Positions 59,844-64,000 of a stretch of DNA of 64,000 nt are shown piece by piece. The DNA is from Nipponacmea schrenckii (Eukaryota > Mollusca > Gastropoda > Lottiidae), in the NCBI GenBank assembly GCA_030562195.1, contig JAUJPP010000005.1, positions 26,833,106 through 26,897,105 of the forward strand, given 5' to 3'. How positions within the stretch are numbered: position 1 is the stretch's first letter; each line of letters opens with the position of its first letter. A program made the translations under genes and the position numbers. The notes beneath the pieces were generated by a model that was not told the DNA's origin, did no database searches, and saw nothing but the letters and a program-made list of their open reading frames with translations.

Positions 59844-60237
59844 ATCTAAAAAGAAAAAAGTAATAAATAATTATTCTATATCATATTGTATCTCGCTGTA
59901 ACATGTTCTATTTAATATGTTTTGTCAACCCTAAACCCTTTGCAGATGCTACGTATTGCTAATATTGTTCATTTGATAGTCTCTTAAGCTCTATTTATCT
60001 AGGGCTATAAACTATAATATATGATTGGGAATTTATCAGTAAATAATATAAAAAATCTTACTAGTAGGTCTCGTATTAGGTTCTTTAGTCCTGACATTGT
60101 TGTTTATGTGCTCGTCTGAAATAATAATGATGATACATGTACATTGAAAGATTTACTATGAACTGTCTCACAATAGAAGAAGTAGCCATTTTACCTTTGC
60201 ATACAACAATAAAATTAAATCGTTTCAGAATCCATAG
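59844..60237. other. Non-coding stretch downstream of the unassigned exons
   Basis: About 390 bp with no exon or repeat recognised. It would be the 3' untranslated region of the minus-strand gene suggested at 60.2-60.4 kb, if that gene is real. Confidence 0.35.
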
Positions 60238-60446
60238 TTAGGCACCCCAGAAATAATGATCCCCATAAATCAACCCTTCTGTTGGGCATTGCAACAAAAA
60301 TATATATTAAAAAACAATGTCCATACCTCCTGTAAAGTCTACATCTTTTGCCCAGTTTTTAATGTATAAAAACTGTATCTCCCCACTCCACATACGTTCG
60401 TCGATTGGTAACCAATAATACCAACAACAGTCGTATACATTCGAAA
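60238..60446 (-). CDS. Two candidate terminal exons of an unrecognised gene
   Basis: Exon A (60446-60327) is bounded by ATTACAG and GTATGG. Exon B (60278-60238) follows a CCCAACAG acceptor and ends at TAA. Their phases agree: A ends one base into a codon and B starts with two. Translated, A contains VYDCCWYYWLPIDERMWSG and FLYIKNWAKDVDFTG, and B reads EGLIYGDHYFWGA. The amino-acid make-up (many W, Y, D, G; few frame-filling K or N) is unlike the chance frames nearby. GLIYGDHYF faintly resembles the GDYYF segment near the end of some bacterial-type glycoside hydrolases (GH88/GH105 group), but exon A does not support that, so I name no function. Upstream exons would lie beyond 60.5 kb. Confidence 0.4.
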
Positions 60447-60732
60447 CTGTAATAAAAATATAATACAATAATGTTAACTTTATTCACATTCTGATCATCT
60501 CGGATGTCTTTATTCTGGCCTGAAGAAGCAGTGTATTTGCGTGCGAAAATATGCCTCATTAGATTAAAAGTAATGATTTTTGACTTTTTGTCTTTTTCCA
60601 ACTCTTTTAAGTCTTATAACGTTATAACGTCAAAATGACGTGATGCTTAACCCTTATCTCTACACTCTGCAATACCATTTTATCCATATTATTCTAATTC
60701 ACCCGTTCCTGTAAAGTTAGTCTAAGTAAATA

Positions 60733-61370
60733 TAGCTTGCCAGGCAAGGTAATATACGCCCACTGGCAGCATTGATTTTCAATAAAAACTTTTCAGTAAG
60801 GTAACAATTAGTGGAATGAAATATTCAACCTTCCGCCATATACTTTTTCTCTAGGGTCTCTAGTTTCATTACAATCTGTCAAGAATTGTACTTAATAACA
60901 ACTCATTAAATATTTTTCGGTATTAAAGATTTGCAACAGGGTTCACGCTTAATACTATTTTTATATTTTTAATTTTTAATAGGGCTCATCCTTGGGCGAT
61001 ATTAAACAATTTCAGCGAGTTTTGTCAAAATGAATGTTTAGAGTGTTCACAAGCCAAAAGTTGAAAGCGTTTTCAAAACAAGGGCAATAACTGACACTAA
61101 ATATTTTGCGATTCATCTGATTTTCAATAGGATTCATCCTTGGGTGAAAACAAATACTCAAACCAAGTTTCATCAAAATCCGTTCAAACTTGTTCTTTCT
61201 AGAGTGTTAGCAAGCTAAAATTAAACGCATTTTCAAGAATAAGAGCAATAACTTGTTCTAAATATTTTTCGATTTATCTGATTTTATATAGGGTTCATCC
61301 TTGGGTGAAAACAAATACTCAAACCAAGTTTCATCAAAATCCATTAAGAATTGTTCTTTCTAGAGTATAG
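60733..61370 (-). repeat. Large interspersed repeat, block 7, cut by an LTR
   Basis: Begins at the left with ATAGCTTGCCAGGCAAGGTA and ATATACGCCCACTGGCAGCA, followed by about four units close to those of block 1. It stops abruptly at 61370 inside the phrase TTCTTTCTAGAGT where the BEL LTR begins. The rest of the block should lie on the far side of the BEL element but is not in the window. Confidence 0.88.
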
Positions 61371-62092
61371 TGGCGGGTCGGGACCAGAGACATAGCCAAA
61401 CTATATTCTCGGCGTTTATCCCATAACCAACGTATGTATTGAAATAGATACACAGTTTAAGGTTTATTTTAACAGAATCCAAATATGTATGATACATGTA
61501 AAATAAAAAGGTTTATAAAATCCCGTTAATTGTCTCACAAAAAATGTTACACAAACTCAGCCCAGTTGAATACACAAAAAACAATGTAACAATTTGGTTT
61601 CACTACAAAAGAAAGATATCAGAGAAATTAGACTGAAATATTCCTACTTAGAATACTGTAATTATAACAAAAATCGCAAACTCATTTGCAATATGAACGG
61701 CAATAGGCCTACGAAGGCCTATCTATTGCTATTACATGTTGACGTTATCTCCCTTGTTTGCACTCAACGACTCCATGACAAACCTAACGATAAAGTCCTT
61801 AATTAAAACATTTAGCCTACAGCTTACATACAAATGAAAATGACGAAAAGCGTAATATAAGCATAACTTACAACTTGTGGGGAGTTATGGGCGTTAAAAA
61901 GGAAACAATCTTGGTCCAAATAAGTAAATCATAAACAAAATCTTAAGTACAGTTCAACTTTTACCGGAAACAGCATCTTAAGACAAGGGGGAATAACCGT
62001 CCCGTTTTTAAATACGTTACAGACTACAAAAAGCTATATAAACATACAATATTAATAAAAGAATAATACGGAATGCGGAAACTGCCATTACA
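61371..62092 (-). mobile_element. BEL/Pao-type long terminal repeat (3' LTR)
   Basis: On the minus strand the sequence begins TGTAATGGCAGTTTCC at 62092, directly after a purine-rich tract (AAGGGGCCGG), and ends CGACCCGCCA at 61371. The TG...CA boundaries, the polypurine tract and the integrase gene upstream make it the 3' LTR, about 722 bp long. The target duplication cannot be checked because the 5' LTR is not in the window. Confidence 0.75.
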
Positions 62093-62134
62093 TTCCGGCC
62101 CCTTAAAACTGACAAGGTTTAACAATAAGTGAGA

Positions 62135-62832
62135 TTATGGCAGTAGGAGCACTAGTTTAGAAATTGGTCTTTGCATGACATTTGAACGGGTCTTAACGGT
62201 TACCATACGTATTTTTCCCAGAGAATCTGGACTAACATCTATTACTCTGGCCATATTCCACATATTGCGAGGCATATTATCGTCTACAACCAAAACAATA
62301 TCGTCCACCGAAACATTGCGTTGGGGTTTTGTCCACTTTTGTCTCTCTTGTAAAAGGACAAGATATTCCTTTTGCCATCGATTCCAAAACATATTTACGA
62401 GATGTTGAACGCGCCTCCAGGCTTTTCTAGCATACATATCTTCTCGTAGAAATTTCCCGGGGGGCAGAGCCCATGATGTAGATTTTAGGTTTAGAAAACA
62501 ATTTGGGGTAAGTGGATCGAAGTCATCTGGATCGTCAGATACAAAAGTTAATGGTCGGCTATTTATGATTGCTTCCACTTCGCACATTAAGGTTTGCAAA
62601 GATTCATCACTTAATGTCGCAATATGACCACTTAAAAGAAGAGAATTCAACACCTTTCGAATAGTCCGAATCTGTCTTTCCCACACACCTCCGTGATGGC
62701 TACCGGTTGGCGGGTTAAATATCCAGTGAATATTCTTCTGTTGCAATTCCTGATGAATTTGATTTTGATTCCATTTTTGTATTTCTAAGCGCAGCTCTCG
62801 CTCCGCTCCGCAAAAATTCGTTCCATTGTCGC
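62135..62832 (-). CDS. BEL/Pao retrotransposon integrase, C-terminal part (cut by gap)
   Basis: An open frame runs from the N gap to a TAA at 62135. It starts within the integrase core at DNGTNF (second catalytic aspartate) and continues with FNPPTGSHHGGVWERQIRT, which holds the catalytic glutamate, then INSRPLTFVSDDPDD, LTPNCFL, and a C-terminal domain (VDDIVLVVDDNMPRNMW, then WNMARV) typical of BEL/Pao polyproteins. The frame is intact over about 230 codons, suggesting a fairly young insertion. No envelope-like frame lies between it and the LTR. The earlier gag-pol portion would be inside or beyond the gap. Confidence 0.9.
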
Positions 62833-63332
62833 NNNNNNNNNNNNNNNNNNNNNNNNNNNNNNNNNNNNNNNNNNNNNNNNNNNNNNNNNNNNNNNNNNNN
62901 NNNNNNNNNNNNNNNNNNNNNNNNNNNNNNNNNNNNNNNNNNNNNNNNNNNNNNNNNNNNNNNNNNNNNNNNNNNNNNNNNNNNNNNNNNNNNNNNNNNN
63001 NNNNNNNNNNNNNNNNNNNNNNNNNNNNNNNNNNNNNNNNNNNNNNNNNNNNNNNNNNNNNNNNNNNNNNNNNNNNNNNNNNNNNNNNNNNNNNNNNNNN
63101 NNNNNNNNNNNNNNNNNNNNNNNNNNNNNNNNNNNNNNNNNNNNNNNNNNNNNNNNNNNNNNNNNNNNNNNNNNNNNNNNNNNNNNNNNNNNNNNNNNNN
63201 NNNNNNNNNNNNNNNNNNNNNNNNNNNNNNNNNNNNNNNNNNNNNNNNNNNNNNNNNNNNNNNNNNNNNNNNNNNNNNNNNNNNNNNNNNNNNNNNNNNN
63301 NNNNNNNNNNNNNNNNNNNNNNNNNNNNNNNN
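62833..63332. other. Assembly gap (500 N)
   Basis: A run of exactly 500 N. The round length suggests a placeholder, not a measured gap. ORF-like calls across it are meaningless. Confidence 0.99.
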
Positions 63333-64000
63333 ATATGTACAATTAAATATCATTATTTTATCAATCATTATACAACTGGGTAAAATTCTAACTCTGTACA
63401 TCTGAAAGGTTTTTGTTAAGAATAAAAATAGAAAGTGGAGTTTCAGAAATATCAAGGAGTTCTGTTTTGTAAAGTAGAAACAAGCTCAGTGTGCTATAAC
63501 AATACAGAATTTAAAAAAAAGTTCTGAAAATATTTTACCAGCAATATCAAGGAATGCACTGTTTGTGGCTTCTTTAGCTACCACATTTAACTCAATAAAA
63601 TTCCAATTAATGATTGAATGTTTAAAACTTATAGAGACCAATTGTTAGCATTGACCTGATATTTGGTCCAAGCAATGTATCTTTCACTTGCAAAGCAACA
63701 AACCCAGTAACATTGAACATAAAATATCTTACATTAAGCAGACTATAGAGAGTCTTAGTCAACTTTCCCATCATTCTTTCACTCAACTTCTATACAATAA
63801 TATAATTTTAATGATTGTTAGAAACATAAATATCAGTATTAATCTACATTCATTTATGAATATTACAAAGTATTGCTGTTTCCAGCTTATCAAAATAATA
63901 AAATAACAGTAGACTTAACGAACAGAATTTAAACTTAGCTTATCAGTAATATCATTTAAGTCATACTAAATATAAACTACATTCATATCACATAATAAAT
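63333..64000. other. AT-rich stretch after the gap, nothing recognised
   Basis: No BEL internal sequence, LTR or repeat-block sequence is visible here, and no convincing exon. The small open frame at 63688-63906 (+) has no family signal. Confidence 0.4.

Noticed and set aside
60505..60570. CCTGAAGAAGCAGTGTATTT ... GCGAAAAT, resembling a hammerhead-like or retroelement 3' motif
   Set aside because: The helices needed for a hammerhead ribozyme could not be closed convincingly by eye. It may be a scrap of a Penelope-like element, but the evidence is too thin to annotate.
62715..63455. Long open frames spanning the N run
   Set aside because: Artefacts of translating N; only the BEL integrase frame left of the gap is real.

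Overview
This window reads as AT-rich invertebrate nuclear DNA, most likely from a mollusc. Three points support that: GT-AG introns with short, well conserved animal exons; a heavy load of non-LTR, Penelope-like, piggyBac, pogo and BEL elements; and long blocks of an interspersed repeat that carries (GTCC)n runs at one end. The phylum is an inference. Nothing looks bacterial or organellar. A 500-base N run at 62833-63332 shows that this is a scaffolded assembly.

Host genes, rebuilt from splice sites and reading phase: the last three coding exons of IMMP2L (+, 9.4-10.6 kb); a complete ten-exon SLC35B4 (-, 13.9-18.3 kb), convergent with it; an intact twelve-finger C2H2 zinc-finger gene in one exon (+, 24.3-25.5 kb); a two-exon, 308-residue seven-transmembrane receptor of class A type (-, 27.2-29.5 kb); a nine-exon ADP-ribosylglycohydrolase-family gene (+, 37.2-43.1 kb); and a complete three-exon TXNL4B of 149 codons (-, 47.4-48.5 kb). 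Two phase-compatible exons of an unrecognised gene lie at 60.2-60.4 kb (-). These are unrelated housekeeping or orphan genes, and I see no operon-like logic among them.

Mobile DNA fills much of the rest. One large repeat family with 147-161 bp internal units occurs at 11.2-13.3, 18.7-20.3, 40.5-42.3, 44.0-47.0 and 60.7-61.4 kb, in both orientations. A CR1/Jockey-like LINE follows at 20.3-23.1 kb (-). A second copy of that family (32.9-36.2 kb, +) is inserted inside an L1/Tx1-like LINE (31.2-36.7 kb, +) and fuses their reading frames. A Penelope-like element with a GIY-YIG region (49.1-51.5 kb, -) appears to be broken by a decayed piggyBac element that begins at a TTAA (51.5-54.2 kb). A TTAA-flanked MITE follows, then an element end built of AAAACGGTAAC repeats.

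The right third holds a 59-bp satellite of about 40 units that opens with two inverted units (55.5-58.0 kb), the 3' end of a pogo/Tigger-like element with its terminal repeat (58.7-59.1 kb), two coding-like minisatellites of 60 and 75 bp (59.15-59.84 kb), and the 3' end of a BEL/Pao element with its LTR (61.4-62.8 kb) running into the gap.

The least explained structure is the large repeat family. Its subfamilies have diverged widely, yet they keep two short sequence cores and their palindromic ends. The AAAACGGTAAC element and the inverted start of the satellite are next.
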